Positions 35,556-44,642 of a stretch of DNA of 64,000 nucleotides are shown here, piece by piece. Origin of the DNA: Flavobacterium pectinovorum (lineage in GTDB: Bacteria; Bacteroidota; Bacteroidia; Flavobacteriales; Flavobacteriaceae). The stretch covers positions 1 through 64,000 of the forward strand of contig NZ_JAFEVZ010000010.1 of NCBI RefSeq assembly GCF_022802975.1, in the 5' to 3' direction. Positions within the stretch are counted from its first letter, which is position 1, and the number at the start of each line of letters is the position of its first letter. Both the position numbers and the translations under genes were made by a program. Under the pieces are notes generated by a model, which had not been told where the DNA came from, ran no database searches, and was given only the letters and a program-made list of their open reading frames with translations.

Positions 35556-37166
35556 ATGAAATCAATTCAAGCAATCACTTTTATTTTATTATTTATAACA
35601 CAATTGGGTTTTGCTCAAAGTAAGAAAGAAAAATTAGAACAACTTTTTGAATTTTACAATCAGCAAAATCTATTTAACGGTTCTGTTTTTATTTCTGAAA
35701 AAGGAGAAACTTTACTAAATAAAGGTTACGGATTATCAAATGTAGATTTAAAAAAGGAAAATAACGCTAACAGCATTTTTCAAATATATTCCATTACAAA
35801 AACTTTTACAGCAACGGTAATTTTAAAATTAGTAGAAGAAAAAAAACTTTCATTGCAGGATAAACTTTCAAAGTTCTATCCAGATTATCCAGATGCAAGT
35901 GCTATTTCAATTGAAAGTTTGTTAACTCATACCTCTGGAATTTATGACTATACAAGAGGAAATGATATGAAAGATCAAACGGAAAAATCATTTGTTGAAT
36001 TTCAAAAAACAAAACCTTTGGATTTTCCAGTTGGAACCGATTGGAGTTATTCTAACTCGGGATATTATTTTCTAGGCTATGTAATTCAAAAAGTTACTGG
36101 AATGAGTTACGAAAAAGCAGTTGAAAAATACATATTCAAACCATTGAAAATGAAGCAAAGTGGTTTTGCTTTTAAAAATCTAAAAAGTGAAAATAAAACC
36201 ACTGGCTATGAAATTTTTTCTGAAAAAGAACAAAAACCATCGATTGTTTATGATCCACCTATGCATTTTGCAGCTGGTGGAATATACTCAACTGTTGAAG
36301 ATTTAAACAAATATTATAATGGCCTAAAAAATTACAAAATTATCTCCAAAGAAAATTTAGAAAAAGCATATACACCTTTCAAAAACAATTATGGCTATGG
36401 TTGGATTACAAGACCAATGTTTAAAAAAATGACAGTTGGCCATAGTGGTTATGCAGCCGGTTTTTGCAGCAATTTTGTTCAAATTCCCGAGGATGATATC
36501 TGCATTATACTGCTTACAAATACAGAAAGAGGTTTAGACACTGCCACTTATGCTATTATGAAAACTTTGTATAATTTATACGATAAAGATTATAAAATTC
36601 CAATTGTAGCCAATATAAGCTCAGAAACTTTAAAGCAATATGTGGGAACTTATCAAGTAGAAAACAATTTTGTAGTTTACCTTACAGTTGAAAACAATAA
36701 ATTAAAATTACAAAGTGGAAACGAGCCCACAACTATTCTATATCCTGTAAAAGAAAATTTATTTTACGCTGAAGAATTAATGGGTGATGTAATTTTTGAA
36801 AGAAACGATAATTCACAAATAGAGTCATTAAGTTTTCATGTAGGAAAACAACTAAAAAAAGCAAAAAAAATATTTCCCTCTTGGGGAATTGTAGGAAGTG
36901 CTACAGAAAAAGGCTGGGAAGGTCCTGATGCAAAACTTTTTGAAACTGAAACAAAAGGAATTTGGACAATTAAAAATGTAACTTTAAAAACAGGAGAGCT
37001 TAAATTTCGTTTTAATGACGATTGGACTTTAAATTTTGGAAAAGATATGAGCGACGGAATAATTCCAAAAGGAGATAATATAGAAATTTTAACAGGTGTT
37101 TATGATATTATTTTGGACATAACAGATTATGAAAAACCAAAATACAAAATTTTTAAGAAAAGTTAA
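35556..37166 (+). CDS. Secreted serine hydrolase, class C beta-lactamase family
   Basis: A 536-residue protein with signal peptide MKSIQAITFILLFITQLGFAQ. The beta-lactamase/D-Ala-D-Ala peptidase core shows SxxK at S79-I-T-K82, YSN at Y165-S-N167 and HSG in VGHSGYAAGF. The C-terminal ~110 residues look like an extra domain with WTIKNVTLKTGELKFRFND, resembling SusE/SusF-type outer-membrane starch-binding modules. Such fusions are common in flavobacteria and the substrate is unknown. The gene is isolated and is flanked on both sides by copies of the same intergenic repeat. Confidence 0.88.
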   Translation: MKSIQAITFILLFITQLGFAQSKKEKLEQLFEFYNQQNLFNGSVFISEKGETLLNKGYGLSNVDLKKENNANSIFQIYSITKTFTATVILKLVEEKKLSLQDKLSKFYPDYPDASAISIESLLTHTSGIYDYTRGNDMKDQTEKSFVEFQKTKPLDFPVGTDWSYSNSGYYFLGYVIQKVTGMSYEKAVEKYIFKPLKMKQSGFAFKNLKSENKTTGYEIFSEKEQKPSIVYDPPMHFAAGGIYSTVEDLNKYYNGLKNYKIISKENLEKAYTPFKNNYGYGWITRPMFKKMTVGHSGYAAGFCSNFVQIPEDDICIILLTNTERGLDTATYAIMKTLYNLYDKDYKIPIVANISSETLKQYVGTYQVENNFVVYLTVENNKLKLQSGNEPTTILYPVKENLFYAEELMGDVIFERNDNSQIESLSFHVGKQLKKAKKIFPSWGIVGSATEKGWEGPDAKLFETETKGIWTIKNVTLKTGELKFRFNDDWTLNFGKDMSDGIIPKGDNIEILTGVYDIILDITDYEKPKYKIFKKS

Positions 37167-37609
37167 AAAACAACCTACAACAGCTAATGGATTCCTTGTC
37201 GTGAGTAGCACGAACATTAAACCTCTACGATACATACAAACCACTTCTTGATAAAACCTAAAATAATTATCTTACAAATTCACTTGAAACCAGGCTAATT
37301 TCTTTAAATCATTCATAAAATGGTTTGTAAATTGTTCAGTAAGGGTTACAAAAAATCCCATATCTAACGAAATGGGATTTTTTATGCACTTTTGTTGCTA
37401 TTTAAACTGCCTCTAGTATTATAAACTTCCCCATGAATTTGGATGGATCAATGCAAAAAACTGTGGATTGATAAAATTTAGGCATAAATATTAGTTATTT
37501 TAATGGGAAGTTATCAGTTAAAATTTAAATAAAAAAATTGTATAGTATCTAATATGGAAACTTAAGAACAGCCGGGAATTCAATTAAATTCTCTTTCTTT
37601 TTATTGTAT
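37167..37609. other. Intergenic region with repeat copy 5
   Basis: About 440 bases between convergent genes. It contains dispersed-repeat copy 5 with its terminal hairpin. No gene is visible. Confidence 0.5.
37220..37381. repeat. Dispersed intergenic repeat, copy 5
   Basis: Closest to copy 4. Identical blocks include ATACATACAAACCACT, AAATAATTATCTTACAAATT and CTTTAAATCATTCATAAAAT. It ends in AATCCCATATC/GAAATGGGATT (37355 to 37380), probably working as a terminator of the serine hydrolase gene. Confidence 0.65.
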
Positions 37610-37993
37610 TTATTTAGTTTTACTTTCATTTCGTATTTTTTCTCTATGCTGTATCCCCCATTTTGTCATGGCTCCTACAACTTCTTCCAAAGTTTGGCTG
37701 TAAGGAAGAAGATCATATTCGATACTTACAGGATATCCTACTGCTACTTTTTTAATTATAAAACCGTTTTGCTCTAATTCTTTAAGCTCACTCGAAAGAA
37801 CCCTCGCAGAAATACCTGTAACCTGTCTTTGAATTTCTGTAAATCTTTTATTTCCTCTCGCCATTGCAATGATGATCATCAATTTCCATTTTCCTCCAAT
37901 TGCATACAGCGCATCAGAAACTGCCATAAGTACAGTGTTGCACTCTTGAGTAAATTCCTTGTTTTCAATCTTTTTTTCTTTTGATTCTGACAT
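37610..37993 (-). CDS. HxlR-family transcriptional regulator, copy 2
   Basis: Paralogue of the regulator at 30542, with almost the same core (DALYAIGGKWKLM, RFTEIQRQVTGISARVLS). I use ATG 37993 or possibly 38002. The longest open frame would extend into the palindromic operator and the promoter region, so a start further upstream is unlikely. It is divergent from the SnoaL-like gene at 38091. The exact duplicate layout at 30.5 to 31.5 kb shows a two-gene duplication. Confidence 0.86.
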   Translation of the reverse strand: MSESKEKKIENKEFTQECNTVLMAVSDALYAIGGKWKLMIIIAMARGNKRFTEIQRQVTGISARVLSSELKELEQNGFIIKKVAVGYPVSIEYDLLPYSQTLEEVVGAMTKWGIQHREKIRNESKTK

Positions 37994-38009
37994 AACTATC
38001 ATTTTAAAA

Positions 38010-38029
38010 GTTACTAACCTTTTAGTAAC
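38010..38029. promoter_or_regulatory. Perfect palindrome, candidate HxlR operator (copy 2)
   Basis: GTTACTAACCTTTTAGTAAC has perfect arms GTTACTAA/TTAGTAAC around CCTT. It sits between the divergent HxlR and SnoaL-like genes. The degenerate version lies at the same place in the first pair. Confidence 0.7.
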
Positions 38030-38039
38030 TACTAACAAA

Positions 38040-38065
38040 TTGTAAGCAAATGTACTGTAGTTTTG
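38040..38065 (+). promoter_or_regulatory. Candidate promoter of SnoaL-like gene, copy 2
   Basis: TTG (38040 to 38042), 15 bases, TAGTTTTG (38058 to 38065). It has the same spacing as copy 1 and lies right next to the palindrome. Confidence 0.4.
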
Positions 38066-38090
38066 CTTAATAATTTTAAAATAAAAAATC

Positions 38091-38531
38091 ATGACATTAG
38101 AAAATTTAAAAATAAAAGAGGAATTAAGAAGCCTAATAGATGACTACGCTATTTTAGGTGACGAGAAAAAAATCTCAGATGTAATGGATTTATTTACCCC
38201 TGATGTTACTTATAAAGTTTATATGAATGGTGATTTAGTTTCCTCTGTTTCTCAAAGAGAAAACATGGAAAAAGAATTTAATCAGCATGCCGGACATGTA
38301 AAAACTTACTTCACATTGAATGGACAGTATAAAGTAGAAATCGATGGAGATACTGCTGTAGGCATTTCTTTTTCTCAATTAAAAATGATTAGAGAAGTGG
38401 AAGGAAAAGACATTCTTTCAGACTACAGCGTCAAATATGAGGATCAATATATAAATCATAATGGGAAATGGTTGATAAAGAATCGTATAGGGCATTTTAT
38501 GATTATAGAAGTTAGACATCTTACTAATTAA
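38091..38531 (+). CDS. SnoaL-like (NTF2-fold) protein, copy 2
   Basis: A 146-residue paralogue of the protein at 31070, with shared stretches HVKTYFTLNGQYKV, FSQLKMIREVEGKD and SDYSVKYEDQY. It is likely a small-molecule-binding or isomerase protein controlled by the divergent HxlR regulator. Unlike copy 1 it is followed after 16 bases by a DoxX gene and has no terminator of its own there, so the two are co-transcribed. Confidence 0.82.
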   Translation: MTLENLKIKEELRSLIDDYAILGDEKKISDVMDLFTPDVTYKVYMNGDLVSSVSQRENMEKEFNQHAGHVKTYFTLNGQYKVEIDGDTAVGISFSQLKMIREVEGKDILSDYSVKYEDQYINHNGKWLIKNRIGHFMIIEVRHLTN

Positions 38532-38547
38532 TTTCATTAAGCAATCA

Positions 38548-38925
38548 ATGAAAACAAAAAAGTATCTTATAACCTCTTTTATCATATTGACTACTACGAT
38601 GGTAGTTTTAAGCGGTCTTATGAAATCCATTCATCTTCCATGGTCTGTTAATGGACTAGTAAAATTCAATCTTCCTAATGCGGCAACAGTACTCGGTTTG
38701 ATGGAAATAACTTTTGCAGTTTTATTTGTCTTTCCCAAAACAATGCGCATCGGTTTTATACTGCTTTCGTGCTATTTTGCTGGAGCAATGGCAACAGAAT
38801 TATCAAACGATGGTTCAATGCTTAATCCGGCTGTGCCATTGTCACTAATCTGGATAACAGCATTTTTTCGTGACAAATATTTGTTTATAGGATCTTCGGA
38901 ACCAAATGTAAAAATCCAAAAATAA
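38548..38925 (+). CDS. DoxX-like membrane protein
   Basis: A 125-residue membrane protein with about four hydrophobic segments. Family-like features are LSGLMKSIHLPWSVNG near the first segment and VLGLMEITFAVLFVFPKTMRIGFILLSCYFAGAMAT in the centre. DoxX-like proteins are small quinone- or stress-linked membrane proteins of uncertain role. It follows SnoaL-like copy 2 by 16 bases, so it should share the HxlR control. Confidence 0.82.
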   Translation: MKTKKYLITSFIILTTTMVVLSGLMKSIHLPWSVNGLVKFNLPNAATVLGLMEITFAVLFVFPKTMRIGFILLSCYFAGAMATELSNDGSMLNPAVPLSLIWITAFFRDKYLFIGSSEPNVKIQK

Positions 38926-38948
38926 TAACGTAAATACTATGAGTAAAT

Positions 38949-38990
38949 AACCTCCAAAGTCAAAATGATTATGGAGGTTCATATTTTTTA
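38949..38990 (+). terminator. Terminator after DoxX gene
   Basis: AACCTCCA/TGGAGGTT hairpin with a 15-base loop, then CATATTTTTT, 24 bases after the stop. Confidence 0.7.
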
Positions 38991-39004
38991 AAGCGTATCT
39001 TTTC

Positions 39005-39130
39005 TTAACAAAATTTTAGTTAATAGAATGTGAAATAAATCTAAAGATAATATTACACTTTGAAAAGCTCAAAAAAAGGCTTAATGATGAAGGAATGAAT
39101 GTCACGTTGAAAGAAATGACAGATATTTGA
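39005..39130 (+). pseudogene. Decayed small-gene fragment, copy 2
   Basis: Reads LHFEKLKKRLNDEGMNV then TLKEMTDI and a stop, with no start codon. The likely parent is a short helical protein of Bacteroidota. It is similar at DNA level to 35352 to 35460, where the frame is broken. Confidence 0.4.
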
Positions 39131-39406
39131 AATTCTTAACTAAAATGGCAGATATAACAGTGAGGAAATTTTTAAGCAAAAAAAGAGAGTTAATCAAACA
39201 ACTATGTAAAAATCTTTATAAAATTACACAAGCTCTAAAATTTACTTTTATAATATTCACTTAATTATTTAATACTAAACAAAACCGAAAGTAAAAAAGA
39301 CAAAACCGAAAGCCCTCAATATGATAAAAATTTAAGTTTGTCAAAGCTGATTGTAATTGGTAAACAACCTATTACAGTACTCTATTGATAACTTAACATT
39401 TTTATT

Positions 39407-40210
39407 ATGAAAAAAAAATTACTTATTTTGATGGTTGCTGTAATGACCTCAGTAACTTCTGTAAAGGCCCAAAAAGTTTGGAATTTTAGTGATGATACTG
39501 TAAACTGGATAACCAGTACAGCAGGCTATTCTGCAAATACAATTAAAGACAATTTAGGTATTTACCCTGCCGTAACAACTACATCACCAACAATCGGCGG
39601 AATTATACCATCATCTGTAAATTTTTCCGATGGTTTTAATGCGACTCGCTATTTTAGAATGGGGCAAGCTTCGGTATTTACCGGAAACCAGCCCACTGAG
39701 CGTTATTTGTATTTTGCAACTGCTGGAGCAGGTACTATAAAAATTTGGTTTACAAGTGGCGGTGGCGGAAGTCGTTCTGTTAAAGTAACTGATGGTACAA
39801 ATCAAATTGGTGTGGCAAGTTCAGCCAATTCAACAACTCCAGCTATACTTGAGGCTCCCTACACTCAAACGAGTGGCAACATTTATATTTATACAAGTGT
39901 TGGTACAGGCGTGAATATATATAAAATTGAAGTTACAGGCGTATTAGGAACTACAACTTTAATACCGGCACTAGGAACAGATGATTTTAAAACAGATACA
40001 GCATCACAAGTTTACTCTGACGGAAAACAGGTTTTTGTTTCGAATGTAAAATCCACTACCGCAATTGATGTATACAGTATTTCGGGAATACTGGTTAAAT
40101 CTTTAGAAACAGAATCAGATACGTCTTTTAGTTTAAATTCTTCAGGTTTTTATATTGTAAAAGCAAAATCAGCAGAAGGTATCAAAACCGTAAAAATACT
40201 TTCACAATAG
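39407..40210 (+). CDS. T9SS-exported protein at the edge of the glycan locus
   Basis: A 267-residue protein with signal peptide (about 1 to 22, ending VKAQ). The middle is Gly/Ser/Thr-rich and strand-like, and resembles the beta-sandwich part of secreted pectate lyase-type proteins. The C-terminal ~75 residues are a type A T9SS sorting domain with VYSISGILVKSL and GFYIVKAKSAEGIKTVKIL. It should be exported to the cell surface or released. I see no catalytic motif. It lies 246 bases upstream of the GH88 gene with its own terminator, so it may be a separate unit. Confidence 0.75.
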   Translation: MKKKLLILMVAVMTSVTSVKAQKVWNFSDDTVNWITSTAGYSANTIKDNLGIYPAVTTTSPTIGGIIPSSVNFSDGFNATRYFRMGQASVFTGNQPTERYLYFATAGAGTIKIWFTSGGGGSRSVKVTDGTNQIGVASSANSTTPAILEAPYTQTSGNIYIYTSVGTGVNIYKIEVTGVLGTTTLIPALGTDDFKTDTASQVYSDGKQVFVSNVKSTTAIDVYSISGILVKSLETESDTSFSLNSSGFYIVKAKSAEGIKTVKILSQ

Positions 40211-40239
40211 ATTCGAAAAACTTTTTGGACTAACAAATT

Positions 40240-40265
40240 ACCTGATTCATTTCAGGTTTTTTTTG
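40240..40265 (+). terminator. Terminator after the T9SS-exported protein
   Basis: ACCTGA/TCAGGT hairpin around TTCATT followed by eight T. Confidence 0.7.
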
Positions 40266-40343
40266 CTGAATTCTAAAAAATAAAAAACTCTTATTCCTTT
40301 CAAAACCTGTTTTTATGACTTTATAAATGCTTTAAATGTGATG

Positions 40344-40361
40344 TTTACACAAATTTGAAAC
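40344..40361. promoter_or_regulatory. 18-bp motif shared with the sulfatase promoter
   Basis: TTTACACAAATTTGAAAC is found here, 95 bases before the GH88 start, and exactly again at 54243 to 54260, 84 bases before the sulfatase start. It is a candidate site for the hybrid two-component regulator of the locus. Confidence 0.5.
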
Positions 40362-40456
40362 ATTTATGATAAAAACTGAAAGGCTGTTTTTGCACTCACG
40401 TTTAACTTCGCTTTATCAAAACCTGAGATCAATTAGAAAATAAAAAATATCAAATT

Positions 40457-41671
40457 ATGAAAAAGACCCTTAGCCTATTTTTAGCTATCACGTCGATTAC
40501 TTTTAGCTCAATTGCACAGCCCAATCAAAATGACGCTTCATTAAATTGGTTTAAAAAAACTACTGAGGTAATTCATTTTCAGTTAAACAAAGCCGCACAA
40601 ACCTACAAACCCGGAAAAAATCCGCGTTCTGTAAATCCTGACGGAACTGTTCGCCTTGCCGGTTTAACCGATTGGACAACAGGTTTTTTTCCTGGAAGCC
40701 TTTGGTATGGATATGAACTAACTGGAGATAAAATATTGGCAGAAGAAGCAAAAAAATTCACCCTTGCTCTTGATTCCATCCGAAATATCAAAAACACTCA
40801 CGATGTTGGTTTTATGCTGTATTGCTCTTACGGAAATGCCTATAGAATTTCCGGAGATAAAATTTACCTTCCCGCTTTGGCCGATGGTGCAGCAAACCTT
40901 TATGCCCGTTTTAATCCAAAAATTGGAACCATACGTTCCTGGGATTTTGAGTGGCTCCACTATCCTGTCATTATAGACAATATGATGAATTTGGAATATT
41001 TATACTGGAGTGCCAATCAGTTTAATAAACCTGAATATACCAATGCAGCCAGCACACATGCGTTAACAACCATAAAAAATCACTTTAGAAAAGATTATAG
41101 CTCTTATCACTTAGTAGATTATGATCAAAAAACAGGGAAAGTACTGCGCAAAGGAACGCATCAGGGCGTTACAGACGATTCTGCATGGGCACGCGGACAA
41201 GCCTGGGGACTTTATGGCTACACCATGTGTTATGCCAATACTAAAAATGAAAAGTTTTTAAATCAGGCAGAACATATCGCTTCTTATATCATGAACCATC
41301 CCCGTATGCCAAAAGACAAAGTACCGGTTTGGGACTTTGATGTGCACAATGCTTTAGACACTGCTGATCTTGCTCGAAGAGATGCATCTGCCGCTGCTGT
41401 TATTGCCTCTGCATTATTGGATTTAAGCACACAAGTTAAAGATGGAAAAAAATATGTGGATTATGCTGAAGAAATATTAAAATCCCTGTCATCAGATGCT
41501 TATTTGGCGAAACCGGGTGAGAATCATTTTTTCTTATTGAAACATAGCGTGGGAGCTTTTTTATACAATTCTGAAATTGATACGCCGCTTGACTATGCAG
41601 ACTATTATTATTTGGAAGCATTAAAAAGATATGCAGCAATTAAAAAAATAGAATTTTCACAAAAATCGTAA
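40457..41671 (+). CDS. Unsaturated glucuronyl hydrolase, GH88
   Basis: Removes the 4,5-unsaturated uronate left by lyases at the non-reducing end of glycosaminoglycan oligosaccharides, by hydration of the double bond. The 404 residues include a signal peptide MKKTLSLFLAITSITFSSIAQ. The alpha6/alpha6-barrel catalytic Asp residues are D116 in NTHDVGF and D174 in IIDNMMNLEYLYW, as in the characterised GH88 enzyme. DWTTGFFPGSLWY and WARGQAWGLYGY are also family-typical. Location is the periplasm. It is the first gene of the locus, 65 bases ahead of the PL8 gene. Confidence 0.93.
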   Translation: MKKTLSLFLAITSITFSSIAQPNQNDASLNWFKKTTEVIHFQLNKAAQTYKPGKNPRSVNPDGTVRLAGLTDWTTGFFPGSLWYGYELTGDKILAEEAKKFTLALDSIRNIKNTHDVGFMLYCSYGNAYRISGDKIYLPALADGAANLYARFNPKIGTIRSWDFEWLHYPVIIDNMMNLEYLYWSANQFNKPEYTNAASTHALTTIKNHFRKDYSSYHLVDYDQKTGKVLRKGTHQGVTDDSAWARGQAWGLYGYTMCYANTKNEKFLNQAEHIASYIMNHPRMPKDKVPVWDFDVHNALDTADLARRDASAAAVIASALLDLSTQVKDGKKYVDYAEEILKSLSSDAYLAKPGENHFFLLKHSVGAFLYNSEIDTPLDYADYYYLEALKRYAAIKKIEFSQKS

Positions 41672-41736
41672 TTGATTTTCAGATAAGAAATCGTGAAGTG
41701 TAATTGAAGTAATTAGTTCATCTTAAAAATAATTTT

Positions 41737-44520
41737 ATGTCCAAAAAAATGCTTTTATCCGTATGGCTGATTACTTTAGCGCTTAACTACTCCTATGCTC
41801 AAATGAGCGACATAAACAGTATAAAAAATAAATATCGTGACTGGCTAACAGGTGAAAACACTGATTATTCGAAATCTCAGGTTACAGAGCGTTACAGCCG
41901 GTTTTTAAGTAATGGTGTTGCTGCTAAAAATCTATCCGCATACGATTTTGCCAATCCTGGTTCTGTTTGGAATTTTACCATAGCTGCTGATCAGAGTGCG
42001 TATCAGGTATTGGTAGAACAAAAACTCATTCGACTTGTTTTTTTGTATCAGATAAAAGGATCTGCTACGAATCCTAATCCGGATTATCATAGTACATCAC
42101 TGCGGGATATTATTCTTTCTGTTTTTAATTATATGAAAGCAAAAGGAATAAGCAGTACTACCAATTTCAACTATTTAGCCATTCCTGCTACAGAAGAAGT
42201 TATTACCAGCGGACACGGAGTTTGTTTACGTTCCTCAGGTTATGCTACAGCCATTTTCCTAATGAAAGACGAATTGGTTGCAGCTGGTGAGTTTAATCAT
42301 CATATGGGAGCACTTAATGCTCTTACAGCCTTCATAGCACCCGAATATCAAAATTTTAATTTTACTAATCCCGGTTTTAATACAGATGTAATTCGTAGTT
42401 CTGTACAACAGCGTTTTTGTTATGTATTGGCTCAGGATGAAACGGAAATTTCAAGAATCTCTAATATGGATTTTCTAATAAGATTCCTCAACAATGCGCT
42501 AAAAATCAGTAATGGTTGGAACGACTGTATCAAATCGGATTTTATAACGTACCACCATCGGGGTCCTTACTCAAATACGTATGGTGTCGAAGCTTTACAG
42601 CAATCTTCAATTCTGAATATGATGCTGAAAAATTCGGATTATGAATTAAGTTCAGAAGCACAAAGCAACTTAAAAAATGCTGTTTTGGCCTATAGTAAAT
42701 TCAGTAAAGGATTTGAAATGCCTTTTGGTCTTGCCGGAAGGTTTCCCACCAATACGGATGCTCTCAACGATTTAAGGCCTGCTTTGGCTTATTTATACCT
42801 GACAGATCCTGCAAACAATACCGATGCCGGAAGAGAATTCATAAGACTTTGGAATCTCTCCACTACTTTAAATACGGCTTTATTGAGACAAAATGCTTTA
42901 TCTATCACATTAGTTTATACGCTCAGCGGAATAACAAATATTCTTCAAACTTTAAACTCAGGTCTTACTCCTCTTCCTGAAATCACTGCAGGACAATTTA
43001 ATTTTCCGTTTGCGGGATTAAGTGTTCACAAATACAACGGATATCAGGTTAGTGTAAAAGGTACCAGCAAACACATCTGGCATTTTGAAGATTCTAATAC
43101 CGAAAATGTTTATGGAAGATATTCTTCTGCCGGTGCAATGGATTTGCTTACTGTGGGCAACCCGGCAACCCATAATACTAATGGTTTTTCAGAAAATGGG
43201 TGGGACTGGTCACATATTCCGGGTACTACCGTTACCTATCTCCCTTTAAATGTCTTAATAACAGGTAAAATGAGGGAAATGAACGGAAAGAACTTTTTGG
43301 CTCATGCGTCCTTAGACAATAACGGTGTTTTTGGTATGGATTATAAAGACATCAATTCTGATACTGGAATGACAGCCTCAAAATCAAATTTCTTTTTTAA
43401 AGATATAATTCTGTGTCTTGGTTCTAATATTACAGATCAAAATGGAACTTATCCCATACATACTACTCTATTTCAAACGGCACTACCAAACACTACTACT
43501 CCAACTTATGTTAATGGTAATATCACTACAGGAACTAATTATACACTGACACAAACCGGAGGGAGTTTTTGGGCAACCGATGCTATTGGTAATGGCTTTG
43601 TAATACCTTCCAATTCAACCAATACAGAAGCGATTACTGTAAACAGAACTGTACAAAACTCCCGAAACAACAGCGACACAGCTAATACTACAGGCAATTT
43701 TACCACCGCTTATATTAATCATGGAATTGCTCCTGGTTCAGCAAAATTTCAATACGCCGTTGTCATGCAGGGAGGTCAAACGACTACACAGCAATTGGCA
43801 AATAATTTTTCTTCTTACTTTAAAGTTTATCAGCAAAACAGCACAGCACATATTGCCGAATATGTTCCGGATGGTATTTTTGGGTATGTCATTTTCAATC
43901 CTGCTACCCTGTTCTCTTATGATGTTGTCGTTAGCACTAATAAACAAGCCATTGTAATGACTCAGAAAACAGATGGAGGCACTAAATTAAAAGTGAGTCT
44001 TACCAATCCAAATCTGGGATTACTGTCACCTAATGAAAATTATACCTGGAGTCAGATTAGTGGTCAAAATTCAATTCTAAACAGGGTAGCGCAAACCGAT
44101 GTTGTTACACTAACTCTTGCCGGACATTGGTCATTAGCCTCGACTGCAGCAAATATAACTACTTCGATTAATGGTACTAATACAGATGTTATTTTTAGTA
44201 CCATCAATGGAGCAACCATTCAAACCGAATTAGTAAATGCGACATTAGATACAAAAGACTTTACAACCGAAACAAATGCTTTTAAAGTAATCGTTGCACC
44301 AAATCCAACGAAAACTGAATTTAATATAAGTACCATTGGTGGCGATTCAACACAAGCTGTTACCATTCGTATATTTGATATTTCAGGAAGAAAAATTTCT
44401 GTATTGAAAGTAAATTCAAATCAAACCATAACAACAGGCAGTGAATTAATTGCGGGAATTTATCTTGCCGAAGTAACTCAGGGAAAAAATAAAAAAACAG
44501 TTAAATTGATAAAACAGTAA
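41737..44520 (+). CDS. Polysaccharide lyase family 8 (hyaluronate/chondroitin type) with T9SS domain
   Basis: A secreted lyase that cuts 1,4-linked hexosaminyl-uronate polymers by beta-elimination. The 927 residues comprise a signal peptide (1 to ~21), an alpha/alpha-toroid catalytic part to ~400, and an anti-parallel beta-sandwich part to ~830. A C-terminal T9SS domain (~860 to 927, ending GKNKKTVKLIKQ) completes it. The catalytic pair is H273 and Y282 in ITYHHRGPYSNTYG, and R335 in GLAGRFP has the same spacing as chondroitinase AC. The sorting domain means it acts at the cell surface or outside. Chondroitin, dermatan or hyaluronan are the usual substrates; heparin is not a PL8 substrate. 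It thus adds a second polymer specificity to a locus otherwise of heparin type. Confidence 0.9.
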   Translation: MSKKMLLSVWLITLALNYSYAQMSDINSIKNKYRDWLTGENTDYSKSQVTERYSRFLSNGVAAKNLSAYDFANPGSVWNFTIAADQSAYQVLVEQKLIRLVFLYQIKGSATNPNPDYHSTSLRDIILSVFNYMKAKGISSTTNFNYLAIPATEEVITSGHGVCLRSSGYATAIFLMKDELVAAGEFNHHMGALNALTAFIAPEYQNFNFTNPGFNTDVIRSSVQQRFCYVLAQDETEISRISNMDFLIRFLNNALKISNGWNDCIKSDFITYHHRGPYSNTYGVEALQQSSILNMMLKNSDYELSSEAQSNLKNAVLAYSKFSKGFEMPFGLAGRFPTNTDALNDLRPALAYLYLTDPANNTDAGREFIRLWNLSTTLNTALLRQNALSITLVYTLSGITNILQTLNSGLTPLPEITAGQFNFPFAGLSVHKYNGYQVSVKGTSKHIWHFEDSNTENVYGRYSSAGAMDLLTVGNPATHNTNGFSENGWDWSHIPGTTVTYLPLNVLITGKMREMNGKNFLAHASLDNNGVFGMDYKDINSDTGMTASKSNFFFKDIILCLGSNITDQNGTYPIHTTLFQTALPNTTTPTYVNGNITTGTNYTLTQTGGSFWATDAIGNGFVIPSNSTNTEAITVNRTVQNSRNNSDTANTTGNFTTAYINHGIAPGSAKFQYAVVMQGGQTTTQQLANNFSSYFKVYQQNSTAHIAEYVPDGIFGYVIFNPATLFSYDVVVSTNKQAIVMTQKTDGGTKLKVSLTNPNLGLLSPNENYTWSQISGQNSILNRVAQTDVVTLTLAGHWSLASTAANITTSINGTNTDVIFSTINGATIQTELVNATLDTKDFTTETNAFKVIVAPNPTKTEFNISTIGGDSTQAVTIRIFDISGRKISVLKVNSNQTITTGSELIAGIYLAEVTQGKNKKTVKLIKQ

Positions 44521-44642
44521 TGGCAATTTTAATTTGACCAAATAAAAAAGACAATAAGGAGTTATTTTTGATTGCAAATAAATCAACTGACTTCTTATTT
44601 ACAAAGTGTATAATTGATACTATTTACTTTAACTATAATTCA

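Larger units (their letters stand above)
38926..39406. other. Intergenic region with terminator and decayed gene fragment
   Basis: About 480 bases. A terminator for DoxX lies at its start. A small decayed gene fragment follows at 39005 to 39130. The rest is AT-rich and shows no gene. Confidence 0.5.

Noticed and set aside
34868..37381. Integron-type attC sites for the hairpin-ended repeats
   Set aside because: GTTTAAC fits one core site, but I found no matching GTTRRRY partner at the other end and no integron integrase in the window.
44568..44642. Longer start for hepC
   Set aside because: The extra 25 residues precede a perfect signal peptide, and the shorter form agrees with the known enzyme length.
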